Shown here: in pieces, positions 39,054-50,373 of the stretch
Position numbering within the stretch: the first letter of the stretch is position 1
How the letters are laid out: the number at the start of each line of letters is the position of its first letter
Source: an uncultured Pelagibacteraceae bacterium
Lineage (GTDB): Bacteria > Pseudomonadota > Alphaproteobacteria > Pelagibacterales > Pelagibacteraceae
Reading direction: 5' to 3'
Length of the DNA stretch: 53,232 bases
NCBI GenBank assembly: GCA_902580135.1
Contig: CACHJL010000004.1
Span: 1 to 53,232 of the forward strand
Notes under the pieces: model-generated
Databases searched by the model: none
What the model saw: the letters and a program-made list of their open reading frames with translations, nothing else
What the model was told of the DNA's origin: nothing
Position numbers and translations under genes: made by a program

Positions 39054-39791
39054 ATGGAAGTTAATAAAAAAGTTTTGTTTATAAAAGATTGGATATTGAA
39101 TTACGTTAACTCAATGCCAACAAAAGCTAAATCATTAGTTATAGGCATATCTGGTGGAATAGACTCATCAGTATCAAGTACCTTAAGCGCAATGACAGGC
39201 TTAAAAACAATTGCAATTTCAATGCCTATTAAACAAAAAAGTATCCAGCATGATTTAAGTTTAAAGCATCAAGAATGGTTAAAGAAAAATTTTAAAAATG
39301 TAAGTGGGTTTACAATTGAATTAGATGACCTGTTTAATACATTTGAAAAAACACTTTCAAACTTTAATAATGAACATGGCATGGCGAATTCTAGAGCTAG
39401 ATTAAGAATGTCAACACTTTATCAGGTTGCATCAGCAAATAATGGAATAGTAGTTGGAACAGGAAATAAAGTCGAAGATTTTGGTGTTGGATTTTATACA
39501 AAATATGGAGATGGAGGAGTAGACATATCACCCATAGCTGATTGTAATAAAACTGAAGTTTGGGAATTAGGAAACGAACTCAATATTTTGAAAGAAATAG
39601 TTGAAGCACCACCAACCGACGGTTTATGGGATGATGGCAGAACAGACGAAGGCCAACTTGGACTTTCCTATAAAGAGCTTGAAGAAGCAATGAATAACGA
39701 AAACTCAATAAATAGAGATAAATATATTAAAATAAGAAATGCAAACCTGCATAAGATGGATCCCATCCCAGTTTGCAAGATACCTAAGTAA
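39054..39791 (+). CDS. nadE: NAD synthase (ammonia-dependent type, no glutaminase domain)
   Basis: VIGISGGIDSSVSSTLSAMTG; VVGTGNKVEDFGVGFYTKYGDGGVDISPIADCNKTEVW. Confidence 0.93.
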   Translation: MEVNKKVLFIKDWILNYVNSMPTKAKSLVIGISGGIDSSVSSTLSAMTGLKTIAISMPIKQKSIQHDLSLKHQEWLKKNFKNVSGFTIELDDLFNTFEKTLSNFNNEHGMANSRARLRMSTLYQVASANNGIVVGTGNKVEDFGVGFYTKYGDGGVDISPIADCNKTEVWELGNELNILKEIVEAPPTDGLWDDGRTDEGQLGLSYKELEEAMNNENSINRDKYIKIRNANLHKMDPIPVCKIPK

Positions 39792-39836
39792 TCTTAAGGA
39801 TTCACAAATCATTAATTAAAGTATATTTCTAGAACA

Positions 39837-41198
39837 ATGGATAAAGATATTTTTTTAACAAATAGCCTTGGCAACCAAAAAGAAAAGTTTAAGCCAATTA
39901 ATTCAAAAAAAATTGGAATGTATGTGTGTGGTCCAACAGTATATGATAATCCACATATAGGTAATGCGAGACCTTTGATTGTATTTGATATTTTGTTTAA
40001 AGTTTTAAAATGTAAATATGGAAACAAAGAAGTTACTTATGTTAGAAATATTACCGATATTGATGACAAAATAATTAAATCATCTTTAGAAAAAAATATA
40101 TCTATAGGAGATCTTACAAAAAAAATTACTAAAATCTTCCATGAAGATTGTAAGTATTTAAATTGTGAAGTTCCTTCACACGAACCCAAAGCTACTGAAA
40201 ATATTTCTTTAATGGTTGAAATGATTAGCAAACTTATAAAAAAAGGTAATGCTTACGAAAACAAACAACATGTTTATTTTGATGTAAATAAATTTGAAGA
40301 TTATGGAAAATTATCAAATAAAAATTTAGATGATTTAATTTCTGGAGCAAGAGTTGAGATATCTGAAAATAAAAAAAACCCCGCAGATTTTGTTTTATGG
40401 AAACCATCTTCTGAAACTGAACCTTCATGGGATTCTCCGTGGGGAAAAGGTAGACCTGGTTGGCATCTTGAATGTTCAGTTATGTCTAAAAAATTTTTAG
40501 GTGATAAATTTGATATTCATGGAGGAGGAATAGATTTAATTTTCCCTCATCATGAAAATGAAATTGCTCAATCCAGATGTGCAAATGAAAACGAAACTTT
40601 TGCAAATTATTGGGTTCACAATGGATTTATAACTATTTCAAGTGAAAAAATGTCGAAATCTCAAGGGAATGTTTTAACTATTGATGATTTAAAAAATAAA
40701 GTAAATGGACAAGTCGTAAGACTTGCTTTAATTAGCGCTCATTACAAGCAACCGTTAGATTGGAATGAAAAGCTTTTGTCTGAAAGTCAAAAAACTATTA
40801 ATAAATGGTATGAAAGTTATACTGATTTAAAAAATAAAGTTTTAATACCACAAGATTATCTTGCTCCATTATATGATGATTTGAATACACCGGGCTATAT
40901 TGCCAATCTTCATAAATTATTTGAAAAGTCTCAAAAAGGTTCAATAAAGGATAAAGAAATATTTATGTCAGCATGTAATTTTGTCGGTTTGCTAAACGAA
41001 GATAAAAATACTTGGGAAAAATTTAAGCAAAGTAATTCAAAAATTTCTAAAGAAGAAATTGAAAATAAAATAGAGGAAAGAAATATCGCTAGGAAAAACA
41101 AAGACTATAAAGCTGCTGATGATATTAGAAATGAATTATTAGACAAAGGAGTTTTAATTGAAGACAAAGATGATAAAACCCTGTGGAAATTTAAATGA
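39837..41198 (+). CDS. cysS: Cysteinyl-tRNA synthetase
   Basis: YVCGPTVYDNPHIGNARPLIVFDIL (HIGH), GRPGWHLECSVMS, KMSKSQGN. Confidence 0.97.
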   Translation: MDKDIFLTNSLGNQKEKFKPINSKKIGMYVCGPTVYDNPHIGNARPLIVFDILFKVLKCKYGNKEVTYVRNITDIDDKIIKSSLEKNISIGDLTKKITKIFHEDCKYLNCEVPSHEPKATENISLMVEMISKLIKKGNAYENKQHVYFDVNKFEDYGKLSNKNLDDLISGARVEISENKKNPADFVLWKPSSETEPSWDSPWGKGRPGWHLECSVMSKKFLGDKFDIHGGGIDLIFPHHENEIAQSRCANENETFANYWVHNGFITISSEKMSKSQGNVLTIDDLKNKVNGQVVRLALISAHYKQPLDWNEKLLSESQKTINKWYESYTDLKNKVLIPQDYLAPLYDDLNTPGYIANLHKLFEKSQKGSIKDKEIFMSACNFVGLLNEDKNTWEKFKQSNSKISKEEIENKIEERNIARKNKDYKAADDIRNELLDKGVLIEDKDDKTLWKFK

Positions 41199-42796
41199 GC
41201 AAAGAAAAAATATACATATTTGATACTACATTGAGAGATGGGGCCCAGACTCAAGGTGTAGATTTTTCAATAGATGATAAATTAAAAGTAGCTAAGGCTT
41301 TAGATGATTTGGGAGTTGATTATATAGAAGGAGGCTGGCCAGGAGCCAACCCTACAGATACTGAATTCTTTCAGAAAAAAATTAAACTAAATAACTCTGT
41401 GCTAACTTCTTTTGGTATGACCAAAAAATCTGGCCGAAGTGCAGATAATGATCCTGGACTTTCATCTGTACTAAACAGTAATACATCTGCAGTATGTTTG
41501 GTTGGTAAATCTTGGGATTTTCACGTTGATGTAGCCTTAGGCATATCAAATGAAGAGAATTTAGAAAATATTTCAGAAAGTGCAAAGCTGTTTGTAAAAG
41601 AAAAAAAAGAATTTATGTTCGATGCAGAACATTTTTTTGATGGATTTAAAAATAATAAAGAATATGCACTTTCATGTATAAAATCAGCATACGATAATGG
41701 TGCAAGATGGATTGTTCTTTGCGATACTAACGGTGGCACGCTTCCAAATGAAATTTCTGAAATTGTAAGCGAAGTTACAAAAACAGTTCCAGGAAAAAAC
41801 CTAGGTATCCATGCTCATAATGATACTGGAAATGCTGTAGGCAACTCATTAGCAGCAGTTTTGTCTGGAGTAAGACAAATACAAGGAACAATTAATGGAT
41901 TAGGTGAAAGATGTGGAAATGCAAATTTAATGTCAATAATTCCAACGTTACATTTAAAACAAACTTATGCAAAAAATTATGAAATAAATGTTAAAAAAGA
42001 AAATATTAATAAATTAACTCAATGCTCAAGATTACTTGATGAAATATTAAATAGAAAACCTAATCAACATTTACCTTATGTAGGTGCTGCTGCATTTTCA
42101 CATAAAGGTGGATTACATGTTTCTGCCGTTCAAAAAGATCCTAAGACTTATGAACACATAGATCCTGAGGATGTAGGAAATGTAAGAAACATTGTTGTTT
42201 CAGATCAATCTGGAAAATCAAATATAGTTTCAAGGTTAAATTCTATAGGAATTAACTTTAAACAAGATGATCCAAAAATAAAAAAACTTTTAGAAGAAGT
42301 TAAAGATAGAGAATTTATTGGTTACAGCTACGATGGAGCCGACGCATCTTTTGAATTACTAGCTAGGAGAGTTATGGGTGAAATTCCAAGATATATTCTA
42401 ATTAAAGAATATGATGTTAGTGTTAAAAAGAATAGTTTGGGAGAAATTATATCTTCAGCAAAAGCCCAATTAGAAGTTGATAAGAAATTAATCCTTTGTG
42501 AGGGTGAGGGGAATGGTCCTGTCCATGCACTCGATAATGCAATTAGAAACAATGTAGATAAACTTGCAAAGTATTCTCAATATTTAAAAGATTTAAAATT
42601 AGTAGATTATAAAGTTAGGATTTTAAATACAGGAACAGAAGCTGTAACAAGGGTTTCAATTGAAAGTACAGATTCCAAAGGTAAAAACTGGTTTACAATA
42701 GGAGTGTCGGCAAACATTATTGATGCTTCATTTAAAGCACTTGTTGATAGTTTAGATTACAAACTATTCAAAGACAATGCTCCAGCAAGCATTTGA
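41195..42796 (+). CDS. cimA: (R)-citramalate synthase
   Basis: FDTTLRDGAQTQGVDFS; SHKGGLHVSAVQKDPKTYEHIDPEDVGN is characteristic of CimA-type LeuA homologs. Confidence 0.9.
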   Translation: MSKEKIYIFDTTLRDGAQTQGVDFSIDDKLKVAKALDDLGVDYIEGGWPGANPTDTEFFQKKIKLNNSVLTSFGMTKKSGRSADNDPGLSSVLNSNTSAVCLVGKSWDFHVDVALGISNEENLENISESAKLFVKEKKEFMFDAEHFFDGFKNNKEYALSCIKSAYDNGARWIVLCDTNGGTLPNEISEIVSEVTKTVPGKNLGIHAHNDTGNAVGNSLAAVLSGVRQIQGTINGLGERCGNANLMSIIPTLHLKQTYAKNYEINVKKENINKLTQCSRLLDEILNRKPNQHLPYVGAAAFSHKGGLHVSAVQKDPKTYEHIDPEDVGNVRNIVVSDQSGKSNIVSRLNSIGINFKQDDPKIKKLLEEVKDREFIGYSYDGADASFELLARRVMGEIPRYILIKEYDVSVKKNSLGEIISSAKAQLEVDKKLILCEGEGNGPVHALDNAIRNNVDKLAKYSQYLKDLKLVDYKVRILNTGTEAVTRVSIESTDSKGKNWFTIGVSANIIDASFKALVDSLDYKLFKDNAPASI

Positions 42797-43509
42797 TGTT
42801 TAATAATATATCTTTTATTCTACACAAACCTCAGCTATCAGAAAATATAGGCGCATGTGCTAGAGCAATAAAAAACTTTAATTTTGATAAACTTATTTTA
42901 GTAGATCCAAAACCAAGCTTTCCAAACGATAAAATAATAGCAACATCTGTTGGAGCAAAAGATGTAATTAAAAAAAGTAAAGTATTTGATAGTTTAGAGC
43001 CAGCATTAGGAAAAATTGATTGTTTAATTGCTACTACCTCAAGATTTAGGAATAAAAATATTAAACATATACAGATAAAAGATTTAAAAAAGATAGATTA
43101 TAAAAAAAAAATAGGTTTTTTGTTTGGTTCAGAGGCTTCAGGATTATCAAATAATGAAATAAGTTATGCTAATTACACCATGCAAATTCCAACAAATTCT
43201 AATTTTAAATCATTAAATCTTTCACATAGTCTAATTATTGTTGCTCAAACTGTATTTAATTTGATTAATTTAGACTTGAAAAAATATTCTAAATCCAAAA
43301 AAATTACGCTATCTTCAAAAAAACAAGTTCAAGCAATGTTAAATTTATGTATTAAAAATCTTGAAGATCGAAATTTTTTTAAACCTAAAGAAAAAAGAGC
43401 AATCATGCTTGAAAATTTAAGAAGTATATTTTATAAAATGGAACTTTCTGAAAAAGAAACTCGCATTTTATCTAGTGTATTTGCAAGTTTATCAAAAAAG
43501 GTTGATTGA
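42793..43509 (+). CDS. trmJ: tRNA/rRNA (SpoU-class) methyltransferase, TrmJ-like
   Basis: ENIGACARAIKNFNFDKLILVDP, FLFGSEASGLSNNEI, SLNLSHSLIIVAQ SPOUT motifs. Confidence 0.85.
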   Translation: MMFNNISFILHKPQLSENIGACARAIKNFNFDKLILVDPKPSFPNDKIIATSVGAKDVIKKSKVFDSLEPALGKIDCLIATTSRFRNKNIKHIQIKDLKKIDYKKKIGFLFGSEASGLSNNEISYANYTMQIPTNSNFKSLNLSHSLIIVAQTVFNLINLDLKKYSKSKKITLSSKKQVQAMLNLCIKNLEDRNFFKPKEKRAIMLENLRSIFYKMELSEKETRILSSVFASLSKKVD

Positions 43510-43545
43510 CAAAACATATGTTAAGTTTATAAAGCCCAATATTAA

Positions 43546-44163
43546 ATGACAAAAAGACTAAACTCTAAACATAAAGTAGACAGAAGGTTAAAAGTAAACC
43601 TGTGGGGAAGACCAAAAAGTCCATTTAATAGTAGAGCTTATCCTCCAGGTCAGCACGGCCAAACTAAAAGTTCTAAACCTTCTGACTTTGGAATTCAACT
43701 TCAAGCAAAACAAAAACTCAAATCATATTATGGGAATATGAATGAGAGACAATTTAGAAATATGTATAAAAAAGCTCTTATGAAGAGAGGTGATTCAGCT
43801 GAAAATTTAATTGGATTGCTAGAGAGAAGATTGGATGCTGTAATCTATAGGTCAAAATTATCAAACACAATATTTTCATCAAGGCAATTAATTAACCATG
43901 GCCACGTAAGAGTTAATGGAAAAAAAGTAAATATTTCTAGTTATCAAGTTAAAGAAGAAGATAGTATTGAAATAAGAGATAAGTCAAAGCAACTTGCCTT
44001 AATAGATATTGCTCTTGCAAATAAAGAGAGAGAAGTCCCAGAATACCTTCAACTTGATGAAAAAAACAAAAAAGTTAAATTTGTAAGAATTCCAAAGTTT
44101 GAAGAAGTGCCTTATCCAGTAGTAATGGAGCCAAATCTAGTAATTGAGTATTACTCTAGATAA
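43546..44163 (+). CDS. rpsD: 30S ribosomal protein S4
   Basis: [32 protein letters not shown]4 domain [37 protein letters not shown]. Confidence 0.97.
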   Translation: MTKRLNSKHKVDRRLKVNLWGRPKSPFNSRAYPPGQHGQTKSSKPSDFGIQLQAKQKLKSYYGNMNERQFRNMYKKALMKRGDSAENLIGLLERRLDAVIYRSKLSNTIFSSRQLINHGHVRVNGKKVNISSYQVKEEDSIEIRDKSKQLALIDIALANKEREVPEYLQLDEKNKKVKFVRIPKFEEVPYPVVMEPNLVIEYYSR

Positions 44164-44277
44164 TAAAAATCCATTAAATAATAGTTATCAAAAGTGTTGA
44201 ATTTACAAAGTTTAAAAAGTTTTGATTTTCATAATTAACCTTATAAGAATTTACAAAATCAATGAAAATTAAAAAAC

Positions 44278-46680
44278 ATGTTAGATTTTGTCAGATACAA
44301 ATATAGTCTTAAAATTATACAAATTTTTTTTTTTATATTATTTTTTTTAACCATTTCTCAAAATATTAAAGCAGCTGACAAATCTTTATCTTTTGATGGT
44401 ACAGATGATTTTGTAGAAATTTCAAATAATGCTGCACTTAATCCAACTGATGCTTATACAATAGGTGCTTGGTTTAAACATGAGGGTGACAACTGGCATG
44501 ATCATTATCAATCTATAATTACCTCTAGATCAACAACTACAAGTGCCAGAGGTTATATGATGTACTTAGCACAGGATAATTATAAACTTGAATATTGGAA
44601 GGGAACTTCAAGTGGCGGACATTGGGTAAAAAGTAGTAGCAATGAACAAAGTACTTGGAAAGCAAATGGCGAGGGAAGCCCAGGTACACCAGGTTGGCAA
44701 TATTATATAATCAGATTTAATGGTTCTGATACATTGGATGTATTTCTAAATGGATCAGAAGTGGAAAGTGTAACTACTGAAAAGGTGGTCGATATTCAAA
44801 ATACAGATAAGCCTACGAGAATAGGTGCTGGCAGAACTGAAAATGCTGCAACTGTCTGGTATCATTTTAAAGGAAAAATTGATGAGGTCGCTGTTTGGGA
44901 TGAGGCATTAACTGATGCTGAAATTTCTACTCTATATAATTCTGGAGAGACACTTTATGCAAAAGAAAATTACGGGGATTATACATCAAGCAATAATTTA
45001 ACAGCATATTATACAATGGATAGCGATGATGGAACTGGAACAACATTAACTGATGATGAAGGGAGTAATGATGGAAGTTTTTCGGGCGCACCTTCCTGGA
45101 GTGATGATGTTCCGGGTACACTCCCAACATTATCATCTTCTAATCCTTCTGATAATCAAACAGATGTTGCTTACGATACAAATATAGTTTTAACATTTAG
45201 TGAAACTGTTAGAGTTGGAACTGGAAATATAGTTTTACATAAAGCAAGCGATGATTCTGTCGTTGAAACTTTTGATGTTACAACTGATGTTAGCGGATCA
45301 GAGTCTACTCAAATAACTATTAATCCATCTGCAGATTTAGAAAATGAAGTTGGTTATTATGTTAAAATTGCTTCTACTGCAATTGTTGACTTATCCAATA
45401 ATGCATATGCTGGTATTAGTGATACAACTACTCTTAATTTTACGACAGGATCTAGATCTACAAATCCACTAGATGATAAAGATGTATTGGGATTAATTGA
45501 AACACACACAGAAGCGCCAAAAAAAGTTGTTAGTCACGTAACTACCCCTATATTTAACAGATTAAATTGGATAAGAGGATATGAGTCAGATAAAAATTTG
45601 AGTGCGCAAAATATTAAATTTAATTTTTCAAATCCTAAAATTGCAAAGATTGTAGAAATAATTCCGCAATCCATTAATTTTAATCAGACTCCAAAAAGGT
45701 CTAATGATGATTGGTTATTTTGGAGCGAAGGAAGTGTCAGTGTCGGAAAAGTGGGTGATACGACAAACTCTTCCTCTAAAGAAGTTAATACAAATGCAGT
45801 TACATTAGGATGGGATAAAAAAATTGATGATAAAACAATACATGGATATACAATTACTTACACACAAGATGACGTTGAAGTTGGTAGTTCTGGAACCTCA
45901 GTTGATATAGATTCCTACAGTTTTGCAACTTATGCAACATTTCATAAATATGGCAATAGACATTTAGAGGGCATTTTAGGTTTAAGCAAACTAGACCTTA
46001 AAAACATAAGAAAAAGTGGAAGCAATACTTTAACCGGAGATAGAGTCGGTAAGCAAATATTTGGCTCAATTCAATACTTAAGCACTTTTGAAAAAAATAA
46101 AATTGATATTTCTCCAAATATCAAAGTTGATTTAAGTTATACAACTTTAACAGCGTATAGCGAGACTGGAACTTCACCAATTAAATACGACGAGCAAAGA
46201 GTTGAAACAGTTGGATTGTATGGTGGTTTTACTTTTAATAACGAAATTTTAAAAAGTAATTATATTTTGAGACCTTCGGCTGGTTTTGAATTAGGAATTG
46301 ATTTAAGTCCAAGTTCAGATGTTTCTTTAAATTATGTTTCTGATCCAAATACAAAATATACTAAATCAATTGATCAACATGGTGAAAAAAGTATTAAAGG
46401 AAAAATAGGCTTTGATGTACTTCATAACAATGGTTTGTCTTTGATGACTTTTTATGAAAGAAATCAAAGTGAAAACAGTCACAGTGATACATTATATTTT
46501 CTTACTGGCTATATTACTTCTAAGGAAGAGGAGTACGCTATGGTATTAAATGATAAAAAAGCATCAATTGAATATAAGAGAAATGTAAATGGTTTTGATA
46601 TTTCGTTTGATACTGGTTATGATTTATTTAGTGAATATAATGGCTATGATATTAACTTAAAAATTTCAAGTATTTTTTAA
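44278..46680 (+). CDS. Autotransporter-like protein: LamG/concanavalin domain, bacterial Ig-like (Big_5-type) domain, C-terminal beta-barrel
   Basis: Signal peptide; DKSLSFDGTDDFVEISN...IDEVAVWDEALTDAEISTLYNSG (LamG); SSNPSDNQTDVAYDTNIVLTFSETV (Ig-like); C-terminal alternating beta region from DDWLFWSEGSVSVGKVGD ending in ...KISSIF. Confidence 0.8.
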   Translation: MLDFVRYKYSLKIIQIFFFILFFLTISQNIKAADKSLSFDGTDDFVEISNNAALNPTDAYTIGAWFKHEGDNWHDHYQSIITSRSTTTSARGYMMYLAQDNYKLEYWKGTSSGGHWVKSSSNEQSTWKANGEGSPGTPGWQYYIIRFNGSDTLDVFLNGSEVESVTTEKVVDIQNTDKPTRIGAGRTENAATVWYHFKGKIDEVAVWDEALTDAEISTLYNSGETLYAKENYGDYTSSNNLTAYYTMDSDDGTGTTLTDDEGSNDGSFSGAPSWSDDVPGTLPTLSSSNPSDNQTDVAYDTNIVLTFSETVRVGTGNIVLHKASDDSVVETFDVTTDVSGSESTQITINPSADLENEVGYYVKIASTAIVDLSNNAYAGISDTTTLNFTTGSRSTNPLDDKDVLGLIETHTEAPKKVVSHVTTPIFNRLNWIRGYESDKNLSAQNIKFNFSNPKIAKIVEIIPQSINFNQTPKRSNDDWLFWSEGSVSVGKVGDTTNSSSKEVNTNAVTLGWDKKIDDKTIHGYTITYTQDDVEVGSSGTSVDIDSYSFATYATFHKYGNRHLEGILGLSKLDLKNIRKSGSNTLTGDRVGKQIFGSIQYLSTFEKNKIDISPNIKVDLSYTTLTAYSETGTSPIKYDEQRVETVGLYGGFTFNNEILKSNYILRPSAGFELGIDLSPSSDVSLNYVSDPNTKYTKSIDQHGEKSIKGKIGFDVLHNNGLSLMTFYERNQSENSHSDTLYFLTGYITSKEEEYAMVLNDKKASIEYKRNVNGFDISFDTGYDLFSEYNGYDINLKISSIF

Positions 46681-46689
46681 ATTAGAAAA

Positions 46690-47028
46690 TTATACTTTTT
46701 TTTTGAAACTAATATTTTTATTTTCAAGTAGACTAGCTAATTCGCCATTCTCATACATTTCTTTAATTATATCGCAACCACCAATAAATTCATTTTTTAC
46801 ATAAAGTTGAGGGATAGTAGGCCAATCACTGTAAACTTTTATTCCTTCTCTAACGTTTTGGTTTTCTAAAACGTTCACACTTTTAAAATTTAGTTCAAGA
46901 ATTTTAAATATATTTACCACAGCCATTGAAAATCCGCACTGAGGTGCATCAGGCGTTCCTTTCATAAATAGACAAACATCATTATTTTCTATTTCACTTT
47001 TTATTAAATCATTTGTTTGTTGATCCAT
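46690..47028 (-). CDS. grxD: Monothiol glutaredoxin (Grx4/GrxD family)
   Basis: VCLFMKGTPDAPQCGFSMAVVNI; TIPQLYVKNEFIGGCDIIKEMYENGEL. Confidence 0.93.
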   Translation of the reverse strand: MDQQTNDLIKSEIENNDVCLFMKGTPDAPQCGFSMAVVNIFKILELNFKSVNVLENQNVREGIKVYSDWPTIPQLYVKNEFIGGCDIIKEMYENGELASLLENKNISFKKKV

Positions 47029-47259
47029 TTAATTCTCCTTTGTTTTAATTGCTAGTGCGTGCAGTTCATTACCCATTTTACCCTTTAATGAATTATAAAC
47101 CATTTTATGTTGTTCTATTTTACTTTTACCAGAAAATTGACTTGATGTAACTGTGGCAGAGTAATGATTACCATCGCCAGCTAAATCTTGTATTTCAATA
47201 GAAGCATCAGGCATAGCCTCTTTTATCAACTTTTCAATTTCTTTTAAATTCATTGCCAT
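47029..47259 (-). CDS. bolA: BolA family protein
   Basis: IEIQDLAGDGNHYSATVTSSQFSGKSKIEQHKMVYNSLKGKMGNELHALAIKT. Confidence 0.93.
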   Translation of the reverse strand: MAMNLKEIEKLIKEAMPDASIEIQDLAGDGNHYSATVTSSQFSGKSKIEQHKMVYNSLKGKMGNELHALAIKTKEN

Positions 47260-49451
47260 TAGTTATCCATATACTTCTTTAACCAATACTTATGTGCATT
47301 TGACAATTCTTCAATAGGTAATTTTATATCATTTTTAAAAATTAGCATTTTTTCGTATACTATGCCCAAATCATCATAGTGAATTGAATTACTTTTCAAA
47401 ATATCACTTACTTTTTTGATATCAGCCTTTGGAATTTCAATAATATATCTTCCTTGATCTTCACCAAAAAAATATTCATATTTATTTATTAAATCTTTAA
47501 AAGGATTGATTTTTATACCTTTGTTACCTTTAATACACATTTTTGAAACAGCAGTTAATATTCCACCTAATGAAATGTCATGGCAAGAAACAATTAGATC
47601 TAAATCAATTAATTTTAATAATGTTTCTCCTATATTTTTTTCATTAAATAAATTAACACTCGGAGGAGCTCCTTTTTTTTCATTTAACAATTCTTTAGCA
47701 AATACACTTTGATCTAAATGTCCTTCAGTTTTACCTATTACGTAAACAATATTACCTTGTTTTTTAAAATCCATTGTGATCATTTTTTCATAATCTCTAA
47801 TTAATCCCACACCTCCAATTGCAGGCGTTGGTTTAATTCCTTTGTCATTTGTTTCGTTATAAAAAGACACATTTCCAGAGACAACTGGAAAATCTAAATA
47901 TTTACTTGCTTCTGTAATTCCTTCAACGCACTCTACAAATTCTCCCATATTTTTTTCTTTTTCTGGATTTCCAAAGTTTAAGCAATTGGTAATTGCAATT
48001 GGCTTAGCTCCTACAGAAATTAGATTTCTCCAACTTTCGCAAACAACTTGTTTACCACCAGTAAGTGGATGAGCAAAACAATATGAGGCTGAAGAATCTA
48101 CTGATGCAGCTACGGCTTTTTTTGAACCATGTACTCTTACTACTCCAGCATCACCACCAGGTTTTTGAATTGTGTCTCCCATAACTGTATGATCGTATTG
48201 ATCCCATATCCATTTCTTGTCAGAAATATTTGGAAAACTTAAAATTTTTTTTAAACAATCAGATAAATTTAAAGATTTTAAATCATCTTTGTTAAACTTT
48301 AATTTCTGAGGAAGTTTTGTTTTTTTCCATTTCCTATCATACAAAGGTGCATTTTCTGCCAATAAATCTATTGGAATTTCTGCAACTTTATTATTATCAA
48401 ATAATAATTCTATTTTTTTTGAATTAGTCGTTTTACCAATTACTGCAAAATCTAAATTCCACTTATCAAATATTTTTTTTGCATGATTTTCCTTACCTTT
48501 TTCTAATACGATTAACATTCTTTCTTGACTTTCTGAAAGCATAATTTCGTAAGGAGTCATTTTTTCTTCTCTACAAGGAACCTTGTTTAAATCTAATTCT
48601 ATACCAAGCTTTCCTTTTGATGCCATTTCTATACTAGAAGAAGTTAATCCTGCTGCCCCCATGTCTTGAATAGAAATAATTGAATTATCTGACATTAGTT
48701 CAAGACACGCTTCTAGTAATAATTTTTCTGTAAATGGATCTCCAACTTGTACAGTTGGTTTTTTTTCTTCAATTTTATCATCAAATGTTGCAGATGCCAT
48801 GCTGGCACCATGAATTCCATCTCTTCCTGTTTTAGAACCTACATAAATTACTGGTTTATTTATACCTGCTGCTTTTGAATAGAATATTTTATTTTTATTA
48901 ACTAACCCAAGTGTCATCGCATTTACTAAAATATTTCCATTATAAGACTCATCGAAACTTGTTTGTCCCGCAATTGTTGGAACTCCAATACAATTACCGT
49001 ATCCTCCAATACCTTTAACTACTCCACGCAATAAATTTTTAGTTTTTTTATGCTGTGGTGAGCCAAAATGAATAGAGTTTAGATTTGCTATAGGTCTTGC
49101 ACCCATTGTAAAAACATCTCTCATTATTCCCCCAACACCAGTGGCGGCTCCTTGATATGGTTCGATAAAAGAAGGATGATTATGACTTTCGATTTTAAAT
49201 ACGATCGCGTCTTCATCGCCTATATCTATTACACCAGCATTTTCACCTGGTCCCTGAATAACCTGCTTGCCTTTGGTATGTAGTTTTTTAAGATGTTTTC
49301 TAGATGATTTATATGAGCAATGTTCATTCCACATTGCTGAGAAAATTCCTAATTCTGTTAAATTGGGTGTTCTTTTTAGTAGTTTACAGATTTTTTCAAA
49401 TTCTTCTTTTTTTAACCCATGATCAATAGCAACAGTTTCTGTAACTTTCAT
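47259..49451 (-). CDS. purL: Phosphoribosylformylglycinamidine synthase, large subunit
   Basis: [43 protein letters not shown]; short PurSQL-type. Confidence 0.97.
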   Translation of the reverse strand: MKVTETVAIDHGLKKEEFEKICKLLKRTPNLTELGIFSAMWNEHCSYKSSRKHLKKLHTKGKQVIQGPGENAGVIDIGDEDAIVFKIESHNHPSFIEPYQGAATGVGGIMRDVFTMGARPIANLNSIHFGSPQHKKTKNLLRGVVKGIGGYGNCIGVPTIAGQTSFDESYNGNILVNAMTLGLVNKNKIFYSKAAGINKPVIYVGSKTGRDGIHGASMASATFDDKIEEKKPTVQVGDPFTEKLLLEACLELMSDNSIISIQDMGAAGLTSSSIEMASKGKLGIELDLNKVPCREEKMTPYEIMLSESQERMLIVLEKGKENHAKKIFDKWNLDFAVIGKTTNSKKIELLFDNNKVAEIPIDLLAENAPLYDRKWKKTKLPQKLKFNKDDLKSLNLSDCLKKILSFPNISDKKWIWDQYDHTVMGDTIQKPGGDAGVVRVHGSKKAVAASVDSSASYCFAHPLTGGKQVVCESWRNLISVGAKPIAITNCLNFGNPEKEKNMGEFVECVEGITEASKYLDFPVVSGNVSFYNETNDKGIKPTPAIGGVGLIRDYEKMITMDFKKQGNIVYVIGKTEGHLDQSVFAKELLNEKKGAPPSVNLFNEKNIGETLLKLIDLDLIVSCHDISLGGILTAVSKMCIKGNKGIKINPFKDLINKYEYFFGEDQGRYIIEIPKADIKKVSDILKSNSIHYDDLGIVYEKMLIFKNDIKLPIEELSNAHKYWLKKYMDN

Positions 49452-50134
49452 TATTTAATATTTCCTAAAAGATTTTCAAAAAACAAAGAACCATCATCAC
49501 CAGAAAGATATTTATCAATCATTCTTTCAGGGTGGGGCATCATTCCTAATACATTTTTATTTTTATTAAAAATACCTGCGATATTTTTTAATGCACCGTT
49601 CGGATTATTTTCATCATTTTCTAAGCCTTTTTGATTACAATAAGTAACTGCGACTTGGCTATTATCTTCTAAAGATTTTATTTCATCTTTTGAGCAAAAA
49701 TAATTTCCTTCATTATGAGCTATGTGAAGCTCTAAAATATCTTTTTTAATATTACTAAAGTATTTATTTTTCTTATCTTTAACTTTTACATAAACATTTT
49801 TGCATATGAAATTTAGATATTTATTTTGTTGCAATATACCTGGTAATAAACCAGTTTCTGTTAAAATTTGAAAACCATTGCATATACCAAGAACAAGTCC
49901 ACCAGATTTAGCAAAGTCTATAACTGATTTTATTATATTTGATTTTGAAGCAATACTTCCACATCTTAAATAATCACCATATGAAAAACCACCTGGCAAA
50001 ACTATTAAATCACTTTTTGGGATTGATTTATCGTTATGCCATACCATTTGATTTTTAAAACCAAACTTTTTTAGAGCAACATCCATGTCTCTGTCACAAT
50101 TTGAGCCTGGAAAAATAATTACAGATGATTTCAT
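49451..50134 (-). CDS. purQ: Phosphoribosylformylglycinamidine synthase, glutaminase subunit
   Basis: [56 protein letters not shown]. Confidence 0.97.
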   Translation of the reverse strand: MKSSVIIFPGSNCDRDMDVALKKFGFKNQMVWHNDKSIPKSDLIVLPGGFSYGDYLRCGSIASKSNIIKSVIDFAKSGGLVLGICNGFQILTETGLLPGILQQNKYLNFICKNVYVKVKDKKNKYFSNIKKDILELHIAHNEGNYFCSKDEIKSLEDNSQVAVTYCNQKGLENDENNPNGALKNIAGIFNKNKNVLGMMPHPERMIDKYLSGDDGSLFFENLLGNIK

Positions 50135-50139
50135 TAATA

Positions 50140-50373
50140 TTAAACGATTTCGTAATCCTCTATTACTAAATTTGCTAATAGTTTTTTACACATATCGTCA
50201 ACCAATGTTTTTGCTTTATTTTCATCATTTTCATTAACACTAATTTCAAAAAATTTTCCTTGTCTTACTTCACTTACATTATCAAAATTCATTCCATTTA
50301 AAGTTTGTTGAATAGCTTTACCCTGAGGATCTAGCACTCCGTTTTTTAAAGTTACTATTACTTTTATTTTCAT
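50140..50373 (-). CDS. purS: Phosphoribosylformylglycinamidine synthase, PurS subunit
   Basis: KVIVTLKNGVLDPQGKAIQQTLNGMNFDNVSEVRQGKFFEI; between purC and purQ. Confidence 0.95.
   Translation of the reverse strand: MKIKVIVTLKNGVLDPQGKAIQQTLNGMNFDNVSEVRQGKFFEISVNENDENKAKTLVDDMCKKLLANLVIEDYEIV

Noticed and set aside
44199-44257. Direct repeat gaatttacaaa (two copies) upstream of the autotransporter
   Set aside because: Short, AT-rich and plausible by chance; not enough to call a regulatory site.
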